From JAEUJM01 sp044221555 (GTDB lineage Bacteria; Actinomycetota; Acidimicrobiia; Acidimicrobiales; DATDAH01), in the NCBI GenBank assembly GCA_044221555.1, contig JBGAOY010000047.1, forward strand, positions 1 to 13,706: a stretch of 13,706 nucleotides of DNA, written 5' to 3'. The notes beneath the pieces are model-generated. The model was given only the letters and a program-made list of their open reading frames with translations. It searched no databases and had not been told where the DNA came from. Positions 1 through 5,462 of the stretch are shown piece after piece; within the stretch, counting starts at the first letter, position 1, and each line of letters begins with the position of its first letter. The translations under genes and the position numbers were made by a program.

Positions 1-1
1 C

Positions 2-67
2 GGGCCCCACAACCGCCACAAAGAGACCCAGGACCGCAAACGCCGCAAACCCCCACCCGCAGCCTGA
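2..67 (+). CDS. C-terminal tail of a probable HNH endonuclease (partial)
   Basis: Only the last 21 codons and a TGA at 65-67 lie in the window; the gene starts to the left. The tail begins GPHNRHKETQDRK and continues basic and proline-rich. An H-N-R-x-K string is typical of the last helix of the HNH fold, and in actinobacterial DUF222/HNH proteins the sequence before it usually reads as a Cys-Gly-Pro or similar turn. Those proteins are frequent, often repeated in a genome, and act as DNA-cutting domains of uncertain role. The assignment rests on this one short motif, so the family is a tentative inference. Another forward frame is also open across this stretch, to about position 233, but shows no recognisable motif. 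Confidence 0.4.
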   Translation, partial: GPHNRHKETQDRKRRKPPPAA

Positions 68-264
68 ACACCCGGGCCCCTGAAGCTCGTGGCGGCGAGG
101 GGATGCCGCACTGGTCGGTCGCGGGTGCTCGCGTCGGCGAGCGCGTCGGTGTCGTCGAGGGTGCGATCGCGTGCGTGGCCCCCAGGTCTCCGCCCTGCCG
201 TCGGTCGATCGCGAACCCAGTCACCACGCACTGACGTGGCGGGGGAGCGATCGTCCACCGAGAT

Positions 265-1563
265 TCAGTCGGCGGCCGCCGCCTCAGCGCCGGGCCTGGG
301 CCCCGGCGCCGGCGAGGCGGCGTGCGGCCAAACGGGAGCGGCGCCCCCACGTGCGGTCCACGGCGGAGAGGTCCGCCGGATCGGGGGCATCGACAGGGCG
401 GGCGGTGCCGGCTCGCCCGACACCCGGACGACGACGTCGTTGAAGTGGGTAACGGGTGCGCCGTCGATGCCGACGAGGATGCCGGACGACAGCAGGTCGA
501 ACATCGCTGGTTGGATCGCGCGTCGGGAGGTCGCGAGCCTGTCGCGGACGAGCCGGCTGAGCGCGCTGACCGTCGCAGGGGCAGGCGACCCAGCCAGGAT
601 CTCGACCACTGCGGCCTCGACCTCAGCGGTCGGTTGTTGCGCTGCTGTGGGCTCGGCCTTGGTGGGGGCTGGCTGCTGTGCTGCCGCTGCATCCCCGGCC
701 TCTTCGGTGGTCGGCTGCTGCGCCGCCTCCGCTGCATCCCCGGCCTTGGCCCCAGTTGGCCGCACCGCCACCGGCTCGGCAGCCTCGTCGGCCTCGACCC
801 TGGAGCGCGACGCCGTGCGGTCGGCGGCAGGGCGGGGGGCGGCGAGCGCGGCGGTGGTCAGGGCCTCGACATCGCGGCCGTCGCTGACGGTGATCGGGTG
901 GAAGCCGGCCAGGTCCTGCGCGGCCTGCCCGTCGATGTCCGTGGCGAGGAGGATGCCCTGGGGGACCGCCAGCCCGAGCCGCTCGACCAGGTCTGCGAAG
1001 CGCCCACCTTCACCGACGAAGCCCCCGCCGCTCTTGACCTCGATGGCGACGACGGCGTCGTCCCCCACCGCCAGCACGTCGATCTCGCGACGGACGCCGT
1101 CGTCGAACCGCACCTGTGCGTTGAGCGCCAGGTCGAGGTCGACGCGGGCGGCTTCGGCGGCGCGCGCAAGGTGCCCGGCTGCGCCGCACTCGAGCCAGCG
1201 GCCGTCCTGGGTGAGCCGTTGGAGGCGCTCGCCCATCGCCTCGGTCAGCCGCGTGCTCAGGTGCGCCTGCAGGGAGCGGGTGGACTGGTCGATCCGTACG
1301 CTGCGCAGATAGCCGAGGCCGCCGAGGCGCTGGGCCACGCGGTGGGCCGGGTTCTCGCCGTCGACGCCGTCGCGGAGGCGGATGCGGATGGTGTGCTGCT
1401 CGTTGCGGACGGCGTACCCCAGGGTGCGGAGCAGTTTGCGGGCATCGGCCGATGCGACCGCCTCGGCGACGATGTCGGCCAGCACGGCCTCGGGCCCCGT
1501 CACCGGGGTGGCGCTGGTGAGCGTGGCGCTCCGCTCGGTGAGGTACTCGTTGATCCGTTCCAT
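265..1563 (-). CDS. PD-(D/E)XK nuclease-like protein with possible C-terminal winged helix
   Basis: This 432-residue soluble protein is of unknown specific function. Residues 150-180 carry a PD-(D/E)XK signature: E160 and D162 in REIDVLAVGDD, then E175 and K177 in VAIEVKSGGG. This is the metal-binding catalytic core of restriction-type and Mrr-like nucleases. Residues 1-140 are helical and charged, with no family I can name. Residues about 240-315 are an Ala/Glu/Pro/Gln linker with three AAQQP copies. Residues 316-382 look like a small winged helix-turn-helix (ILAGS...VSALSRLVRDRL...LLSSGILVGIDG) that could bind DNA. The last 50 residues are Pro/Ala-rich and probably disordered. The start is supported by GGAGG 5 nt upstream of the ATG. 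No methylase or specificity subunit is adjacent, so a classical restriction system is not indicated. It is transcribed divergently from the nitroreductase gene. Confidence 0.7.
   Translation of the reverse strand: MERINEYLTERSATLTSATPVTGPEAVLADIVAEAVASADARKLLRTLGYAVRNEQHTIRIRLRDGVDGENPAHRVAQRLGGLGYLRSVRIDQSTRSLQAHLSTRLTEAMGERLQRLTQDGRWLECGAAGHLARAAEAARVDLDLALNAQVRFDDGVRREIDVLAVGDDAVVAIEVKSGGGFVGEGGRFADLVERLGLAVPQGILLATDIDGQAAQDLAGFHPITVSDGRDVEALTTAALAAPRPAADRTASRSRVEADEAAEPVAVRPTGAKAGDAAEAAQQPTTEEAGDAAAAQQPAPTKAEPTAAQQPTAEVEAAVVEILAGSPAPATVSALSRLVRDRLATSRRAIQPAMFDLLSSGILVGIDGAPVTHFNDVVVRVSGEPAPPALSMPPIRRTSPPWTARGGAAPVWPHAASPAPGPRPGAEAAAAD
684..746. repeat. 18-bp direct repeat, 45-bp period, in linker of the nuclease-like gene
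   Basis: The 18-mer CCGCTGCATCCCCGGCCT occurs at 684-701 and again at 729-746. It encodes the repeated Ala-Gly-Asp-Ala-Ala start of a 15-residue linker unit ending near AAQQP. A third, degenerate AAQQP unit lies further along the protein. This is internal slippage or duplication in a low-complexity linker and keeps the frame. Confidence 0.8.
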
Positions 1564-1568
1564 GGGAA

Positions 1569-1573
1569 CCTCC
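1569..1573 (-). promoter_or_regulatory. Shine-Dalgarno of the nuclease-like gene
   Basis: GGAGG on the minus strand lies 5 nt before the ATG at 1561-1563. It fixes this start over an earlier ATG at 1612, which is in another frame. Confidence 0.75.
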
Positions 1574-1626
1574 GTGGAAGGGGATGGCGGGGGAACCCTC
1601 GGCCTCCTTCATGGCGCTGTGGTGTC

Positions 1627-1650
1627 GGTCGGTGATCGTGCGGACCGACC
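1627..1650. promoter_or_regulatory. Inverted repeat in divergent intergenic region, possible operator
   Basis: GGTCGGT (1627-1633) and ACCGACC (1644-1650) form a perfect 7-bp inverted repeat around a 10-nt spacer. It lies 64-87 nt upstream of the nuclease-like gene and 118 nt or more upstream of the nitroreductase gene. It could be a regulator half-site pair or an mRNA-leader hairpin. No regulator gene is nearby to support either reading. Confidence 0.25.
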
Positions 1651-1755
1651 TCCTTCGGCCGCGACGGGCGGTGCTTGACCGTTCGCCCGCGGCCCCGAGT
1701 GGGGGAGTGTCTGGTCGGAGGCAGCCGTCGCCGTGGCGCCGGCGGTCGGAGCGGG

Positions 1756-1761
1756 TAGACA
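1756..1761 (+). promoter_or_regulatory. -10 element of leaderless nitroreductase transcript
   Basis: TAGACA ends exactly 6 nt before the GTG at 1768, which would place the transcription start at the G of the start codon. No Shine-Dalgarno precedes the start. No convincing -35 box is visible. Confidence 0.5.
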
Positions 1762-1767
1762 GCGCTT

Positions 1768-2148
1768 GTGGCTGACGGGAAGGACGGCGAGTCGAGGCGT
1801 GACGACTACTGCTACCTCACCACGACGGGGCGGCGCAGTGGGCGGCCGCACCGCATCGAGATCTGGTACGCCGCCGACGGCGACACGCTCTACCTGCTGG
1901 CCGGCGGCGGACGATCGTCGGACTGGGTGCGCAACCTCGACGCCGACCCTGCGGTGTCGGTCGAGTTGGACGGTGCGCTCCGGTCGGGGCGAGCCCAGGT
2001 GGTCGACGCCGGCGACCGGGCGGACCGTGCCCGCACGCTGGTGTTCGCCAAGTACCAGCCCCGGTACGGCGGCGACCTGGCGCGATGGCGAGAGACCGCG
2101 CTCCCCGTCGCCATCGACCTGGCGGCGCGGGAAGAGCCGGGCGGCTGA
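1768..2148 (+). CDS. Deazaflavin (F420)-dependent nitroreductase/quinone reductase family protein
   Basis: This 126-residue protein looks like a split-barrel flavin/deazaflavin oxidoreductase (FDOR; relatives include mycobacterial Ddn). The family moves hydride from reduced F420 to quinones, nitro-compounds or unknown substrates in the cytoplasm or at the membrane face. Hallmarks are the TTTGRRSGRPHRIEIWY strand at 18-34, a second strand DTLYLLAGGG at 39-48, the turn SDWVRNLDADPAVSVEL at 51-67, and the closing region KYQPRYGGDLARW near 95-107 followed by ALPVAIDL. The length is normal for the family, somewhat shorter than Ddn because it lacks a long N-terminal extension. The start is GTG, chosen because the conserved region begins soon after it and a -10 element sits 6 nt upstream. 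The cofactor could be F420 or FMN; sequence alone does not decide. The substrate is unknown. Confidence 0.8.
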   Translation: MADGKDGESRRDDYCYLTTTGRRSGRPHRIEIWYAADGDTLYLLAGGGRSSDWVRNLDADPAVSVELDGALRSGRAQVVDAGDRADRARTLVFAKYQPRYGGDLARWRETALPVAIDLAAREEPGG

Positions 2149-2204
2149 GCCGGCGGCGTGCTCGGACCCCGCAGGTCCGGCTGCGCCCGACCGCTCCAGT
2201 GGGG

Positions 2205-2210
2205 CAGAGT
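2205..2210 (+). promoter_or_regulatory. -10 element of leaderless ASCH transcript
   Basis: CAGAGT ends 6 nt before the GTG at 2217. It matches TANNNT except at its first base, the weakest of the four such elements here. It lies in the 68-nt gap after the nitroreductase stop, so the ASCH gene may also be reached by read-through. Confidence 0.35.
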
Positions 2211-2216
2211 GCGGGG

Positions 2217-2507
2217 GTGCAGTTCAGCCCTGAGCTCCGGGCGCGGGTGGCCGACGGCTCGATCACCGTCACGTACCGCCTCTGGTCGCGGCTGCAGGTG
2301 AAGGTCGGCGGCGTGTACCGCTCGGGCTCGGTGCGGATCGAGGTGGACGACATCGAGCAACTGCCGTTCTCGGCCATCATCGAGGACGACCTGCCCGCCA
2401 CCGGCGAGCCGGACCTCGAGGCGTTGCGCCGGCGGGCGGCGCACGCCGGGCCGATCCACGACGACACCCTGCTCTACCGGATCGAGTTCCACGTCGTGTC
2501 GGACTGA
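2217..2507 (+). CDS. ASCH domain-containing protein
   Basis: This protein has 96 residues. It begins with a GTG, followed by QFSPELRARVADGSITVTYR, and continues with VKVGGVYRSGSVRIEVDDIE, then an acidic helix-forming stretch with EDDLPATGEPDLEALRRR and a final strand YRIEFHVVSD. The order (start strand, R-x-W turn, GG-YR strand, EVDD strand, helix, closing strand) fits the small ASCH fold. That fold is related to PUA RNA-binding domains and is thought to bind RNA or modified nucleotides. The frame is open upstream to 2085, but that stretch lies over the nitroreductase end and reads as Arg/Pro shadow sequence, so the GTG at 2217 is preferred; it is also where a -10 element fits. The function within the cell is unknown. 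The stop codon lies in a tandem duplication. Confidence 0.65.
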   Translation: MQFSPELRARVADGSITVTYRLWSRLQVKVGGVYRSGSVRIEVDDIEQLPFSAIIEDDLPATGEPDLEALRRRAAHAGPIHDDTLLYRIEFHVVSD

Positions 2508-2529
2508 CGTCGTCGTGTCGGACTGACGT
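2492..2529. repeat. Perfect 19-bp tandem duplication spanning the ASCH stop codon
   Basis: CGTCGTGTCGGACTGACGT occurs at 2492-2510 and 2511-2529. The first copy carries the last codons and TGA (2505-2507) of the ASCH gene; the second is downstream and, since 19 is not a multiple of three, out of frame with it. Confidence 0.9.
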
Positions 2530-2615
2530 CGCGAGCGCGGCGGTGGCGCCCGTCGCGCCGGCACGGGCAGATTCCGCTGATCCCGCAAGGCGTGGTCGAC
2601 GATTGCCGGGCTCCG

Positions 2616-2621
2616 TAGCGT
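2616..2621 (+). promoter_or_regulatory. -10 element of leaderless methyltransferase transcript
   Basis: TAGCGT is a full TANNNT match ending 6 nt before the ATG at 2628. No Shine-Dalgarno is present. A weak GTCGAC-like -35 lies at 2595-2600. Confidence 0.55.
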
Positions 2622-2627
2622 GACCGC

Positions 2628-3290
2628 ATGAGCGAGCACACGCCCGGCCAGCACCGGCCTGACGAGCGCCGGTTCGGCGTCCCCGAGCAGGCTGCGCAGT
2701 GGGACGCCCGCTACGGCGAGCGCGACGACACCATGTGGAGCGGTCGGCCCAATGGTCGCCTCGTCGCCGAGATCGAGCCACTGGTCCCTGGCCGCGCCCT
2801 CGACGTCGGCTGCGGCGAAGGCGCCGACGCCGTCTGGCTGGCGGCCCGAGGGTGGACGGTCACCGCCGTCGACGTCTCCGCCGTCGCCGTGGACCGTGCC
2901 CGCCACGCCGCGGGCGCGGCCGGCGTGTCGGTCGAGTGGGTCTGCGGCGACGCCCTGGGCGCCCCGTTCCCGGCTGCTTCGTTCGACCTGGTGTCGCTGC
3001 AGTACCCGGCGCTCCCCAAGGCGGCGGGCGAGCATGCGGTGCGCACCCTGCTCGACGCGGTGCGACCCGGCGGCGTGCTCCTCGCCGTGTACCACGACCT
3101 CGACGACGGGCATCGCGAGCACATGGCGGCGCAGGGCTTCGACCCGGCCGACTACGTGGGCGCCGACGACCTCCGCCCGCTGCTCGCCGACGCCTTCACC
3201 CTCGAGGTGGACGTGGTGGAGCCCCGCATCGACCCGCCGCCCGAGAACCCCCACATCGCCGACGTGGTCCTGCGCGCCCGTCGGCGCTGA
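2628..3290 (+). CDS. Class I SAM-dependent methyltransferase
   Basis: This 220-residue cytoplasmic protein has a Rossmann-type SAM-binding fold. Motif I is ALDVGCGEGADAVWLAARG at 57-75, where the glycine loop contacts SAM. The acidic residue ending strand 2 is D82 in VTAVDVS, GDAL at 108-111 is the adenine-contacting motif, and FDLVSLQ at 119-125 is the motif IV strand. RPGGVLLAVYHDL at 146-158 is the motif VI strand. The N-terminal WDARYGERDDTMWSGRPN segment (25-42) is typical of TehB- and thiopurine-methyltransferase-like actinobacterial enzymes. The acceptor cannot be read from sequence; small-molecule O-, N- or S-methylation, or detoxification, would fit. The gene converges with the DUF1697 gene across a 59-nt GC-rich gap. 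It is probably transcribed leaderless from its own promoter. Confidence 0.85.
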   Translation: MSEHTPGQHRPDERRFGVPEQAAQWDARYGERDDTMWSGRPNGRLVAEIEPLVPGRALDVGCGEGADAVWLAARGWTVTAVDVSAVAVDRARHAAGAAGVSVEWVCGDALGAPFPAASFDLVSLQYPALPKAAGEHAVRTLLDAVRPGGVLLAVYHDLDDGHREHMAAQGFDPADYVGADDLRPLLADAFTLEVDVVEPRIDPPPENPHIADVVLRARRR

Positions 3291-3349
3291 CGAACGGTCC
3301 CGCCGCCCCCCGGCCGCGCCGGCCCCCGACCCCGGCCGGATCCCCGGCG

Positions 3350-3895
3350 CTACCCGTCGAGGAGCGTGAGGAGCTTCGTCGTGGTCGACCAGCTGCGGAT
3401 GGTCATCTGCCGGTACTCGGGGGTGCCCATGATCTTGTTCAGCTTGCTCCTGGTGCGCAGCTCGCTGAGGCGGGCGAAGTAGAGGACGCCCCTGCCGGCC
3501 CAGGCCTGGTCGACGCCGTCGCGCAGCTGCACCACCTTCATCGCCTTCGCCGGCGTGAGCGGGGCCCGCAGGAAGATGGCGTCGGAGTGGTAGCGGTCGG
3601 GCTCGGCCCCGAAGCCCGGCGGCGCGTCGTCGACCACGCCCCGGAGCTGGCGGTGGGTGCGCACCACCACGACGAGGGGGATGCCGAAGCGCTCCTCGAG
3701 GGCGGCCTCGACGCGCTCCCCGATGGTCCGGATCGGGGCGTCGGTGGTGAACAGCACGTTGCCCGACTGGATGTAGGTGCTCACCTCGGTGTGGCCGTCG
3801 GCCTCGAAGCAGGCCCGCAGATCGGCCATGCGCACCGGGTTGCGGCCACCCACGTTGATGCCCCGAAGCAGGGCCACACAGCGGTTCGTCGCCAC
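3350..3895 (-). CDS. DUF1697 family protein
   Basis: This 181-residue soluble protein matches the DUF1697 family closely. It opens with the family signature ALLRGINVGGRN (8-19), then MADLRACFEADG and TYIQSGNVLF (40-49), and ends with the usual MGTPEYRQMTIRSW...TKLLTLL block. The length is as expected for the family and no residue block appears missing. The biochemical function of the family is not established, so none is offered. The start is GTG at 3893-3895; no Shine-Dalgarno is visible, but a -10 hexamer lies 6 nt upstream, inside the 37-nt gap after the DUF4389 gene. It can therefore be transcribed on its own even though it follows that gene on the same strand. Confidence 0.9.
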   Translation of the reverse strand: MATNRCVALLRGINVGGRNPVRMADLRACFEADGHTEVSTYIQSGNVLFTTDAPIRTIGERVEAALEERFGIPLVVVVRTHRQLRGVVDDAPPGFGAEPDRYHSDAIFLRAPLTPAKAMKVVQLRDGVDQAWAGRGVLYFARLSELRTRSKLNKIMGTPEYRQMTIRSWSTTTKLLTLLDG

Positions 3896-3901
3896 GGTCC
3901 G

Positions 3902-3907
3902 AGCGTA
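3902..3907 (-). promoter_or_regulatory. -10 element of leaderless DUF1697 transcript
   Basis: On the minus strand TACGCT (full TANNNT match) ends 6 nt before the GTG start. This supports the GTG as both transcription and translation start. No -35 box is evident. Confidence 0.55.
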
Positions 3908-3932
3908 GGAGGCGCCGGGGTGCCCCCGCCCC

Positions 3933-5372
3933 TCAGGCCGAGGCGTCGGGGACCGCCGGCGGCTCGTCGGGGCCCTGATCGAGGCGGAACGGCGGGTACT
4001 CGTCGGTGAGGAGCAGCACGTAGGCCAGCACCCGGTAGACCCAGCGGTCGAGGCCGAGGACGAAGTCGTACAGGCCGCCCGGGTAGCGCTTGGTGAACAG
4101 CAGGGCGAGGGCGGCGAAGGCCACCAGCAGGTAGAGCAGGCCCGGCGCCGAGTAGCGGCCGGCGGTGGAGCTGCCGAGCACGATGCCGAGCACCACGAAG
4201 TGGGGGAGGGCCAGCAGCCACCACTTCACCAGCACGAGCCGGCGGGAGAGCTCGGGCGCGTACGCGACCTGGAAGTCGGCCGGGTAGGGGTTCGCGGTGT
4301 CGTCGGGGCCGTCGGTCAGCCGGAACGGCGGGTACCGGTCGGTGCCGAGCGCCGAGAACGAGTAGAAGCCCACCCGCCACGACCAGCGCAGCACCCCGGT
4401 GGTGTAGTCGAACAGCGCACGGGGGTAGCGCCTCGTGAACAGGATCGAGAAGAAGGCGATCACGCTCACGCCGAACACCCCGATCCACAGCACGAACAGC
4501 ACCACGAAGTGGGGGATCACCAGGATGGGCTTCACGATCCAGAGCCAGCGGCTGGGCTCGTCGAGGTGACCGGTGAGGGCGACCGCGCCCCGGCGGGCGG
4601 GCCCCGGCGGCGGGTCCTGCTGGAGCCGGTGGGCCAGGCCGATGGCCCCCACCAGGAGCAGCACGGTGCCGCCGAGCAGGCTGAACAGCCCGAAGCCGAG
4701 CACGCCGAGCCCGGCGGGCAGCACCCAGTTCGCCTTCACGCCCACCGACGCGTTCACGCCGACCGCGGGCGTCGCGTCGGCGTTCATCACCACGACGCTC
4801 CACTGGCCGGGCTCGACCGCCCAGTCGAGGGTCTGGCGGCCGGCGCCCTCGGCCCGGGCCGCCCAGAAGCCCTCGTCGCCGGGCGGGTCGGCGGGGGCGC
4901 CGCCGTCGACGTAGGAGTAGTCGACCCTCCCCGGGCCGAGGGCGATGCGATCGACGCGGGCGTGGGCCACGCCGTCCAGGTAGGCGTCGACGTCGTCGGT
5001 GGGGCCGATGCCCACGAAGACCGGTGCGGCGCCGACGGGCTCGGCCTCGAGCCGGACGGTGGCCAGGTCGCCGAGGTCGGGCACGTGCTCGTCGGACGAA
5101 GGGTCGGCGCCGAGGTCGATGCGATCGGAGGCGATGGCGTAGGTGACGGTCTCGAGGCGCTCGGTCCGGGTGGTGAAGAACCCGTCGTCGCGCTGGGTGC
5201 CGTAGGCCCACACGAGGAAGCTGCCGGCCACCAGGGCCGCGAGGCCCACCACGATGCCCAGGCCGCCGAGGGCCACGGCCACGATGCGGGCGATGGGGGG
5301 TCGCGGAGGGCTCGCGGCGGCACCCGCCGGGGCCGCTGGCGCGGTCGACGGCTCGGGGGTCGTGTCGGTCAT
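3933..5372 (-). CDS. Membrane protein with two DUF4389 units
   Basis: This is a 479-residue integral membrane protein of unknown function. A Pro/Ala/Thr-rich cytoplasmic tail (1-26) leads to TM1 (about 27-57) and a non-membrane domain (58-215) that probably lies outside. TM2 is at about 218-247. Two DUF4389-like units follow. The first, at 274-352, has WIVKPILVIPHFVVLFVLW, then FTRRYPRALFDYTTGVLRW and DRYPPFRL. The second, at 374-464, has LVKWWLLALPHFVVLG, then FTKRYPGGLYDFVLGLDRW and DEYPPFRL. The repeated K-x(6-7)-PHF, RYP-x-x-L-(F/Y)-D and YPPFRL motifs show an internal duplication. Met at 5370-5372 is chosen because GGAGG lies 7 nt upstream; the frame is open ten codons further but without a ribosome site. 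A role in envelope function is a guess only. Confidence 0.85.
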   Translation of the reverse strand: MTDTTPEPSTAPAAPAGAAASPPRPPIARIVAVALGGLGIVVGLAALVAGSFLVWAYGTQRDDGFFTTRTERLETVTYAIASDRIDLGADPSSDEHVPDLGDLATVRLEAEPVGAAPVFVGIGPTDDVDAYLDGVAHARVDRIALGPGRVDYSYVDGGAPADPPGDEGFWAARAEGAGRQTLDWAVEPGQWSVVVMNADATPAVGVNASVGVKANWVLPAGLGVLGFGLFSLLGGTVLLLVGAIGLAHRLQQDPPPGPARRGAVALTGHLDEPSRWLWIVKPILVIPHFVVLFVLWIGVFGVSVIAFFSILFTRRYPRALFDYTTGVLRWSWRVGFYSFSALGTDRYPPFRLTDGPDDTANPYPADFQVAYAPELSRRLVLVKWWLLALPHFVVLGIVLGSSTAGRYSAPGLLYLLVAFAALALLFTKRYPGGLYDFVLGLDRWVYRVLAYVLLLTDEYPPFRLDQGPDEPPAVPDASA

Positions 5373-5379
5373 GGTCGTA

Positions 5380-5384
5380 CCTCC
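5380..5384 (-). promoter_or_regulatory. Shine-Dalgarno of the DUF4389 gene
   Basis: GGAGG on the minus strand with 7-nt spacing to the ATG at 5370-5372. It decides the start and excludes the in-frame upstream codon at 5400-5402. Confidence 0.75.
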
Positions 5385-5386
5385 GC

Positions 5387-5403
5387 GGTGGGCTGTGCCC
5401 ACC
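5387..5403 (-). promoter_or_regulatory. Stable hairpin next to the DUF4389 ribosome site
   Basis: On the minus strand GGTGGGC-ACA-GCCCACC forms a perfect 7-bp stem with a 3-nt loop. It ends 2 nt before the GGAGG. It could insulate or modulate translation of the DUF4389 gene or contribute to stopping upstream transcripts. There is no U-tract. Confidence 0.35.
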
Positions 5404-5411
5404 CTCGCGCG

Positions 5412-5436
5412 CCGGCCCCCGGCCGGGAAGGGCCGG
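5412..5436 (-). terminator. GC-rich hairpin downstream of the amidohydrolase, possible terminator
   Basis: CCGGCCC and GGGCCGG (7-bp stem, 11-nt loop) flank an inner palindrome CCCGGCCGGG. It begins 26 nt after the amidohydrolase stop. It lacks a U-tract, so this is at most a non-canonical, actinobacterial-type hairpin terminator or 3'-end stabiliser. Confidence 0.3.
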
Positions 5437-5462
5437 AAGTCACTGGCCGTCGCGCGCCGACG

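Noticed and set aside
1574..1612. Short upstream open frame starting at ATG 1612 on the minus strand
   Set aside because: It is in a different frame from the nuclease-like gene, runs on through it as Arg/Pro shadow, and shows no leader-peptide features.
89..1635. Two long forward open frames (89-1312 and 322-1635) opposite the nuclease-like gene
   Set aside because: Ser/Ala/Arg- or Gly-rich products without motifs, antisense to a frame with a PD-(D/E)XK core and a good Shine-Dalgarno.
2085..2216. N-terminal extension of the ASCH protein to an ATG at 2085
   Set aside because: The 44 extra residues are Arg/Pro shadow of the nitroreductase end; conserved sequence and a -10 element point to GTG 2217.
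1890..3254. Reverse open frame of about 454 codons opposite nitroreductase, ASCH and methyltransferase genes
   Set aside because: It is antisense to three recognisable families and has no motif of its own; a high-GC shadow.
3291..3349. Bidirectional terminator between the converging methyltransferase and DUF1697 genes
   Set aside because: Only a short GGCCG-CGC-CGGCC stem at 3312-3324 and no U-tract on either strand; too weak to call in such GC-rich DNA.
5373..5402. Ten-codon upstream extension of the DUF4389 protein
   Set aside because: The extension lies over the Shine-Dalgarno and hairpin and has no ribosome site of its own.
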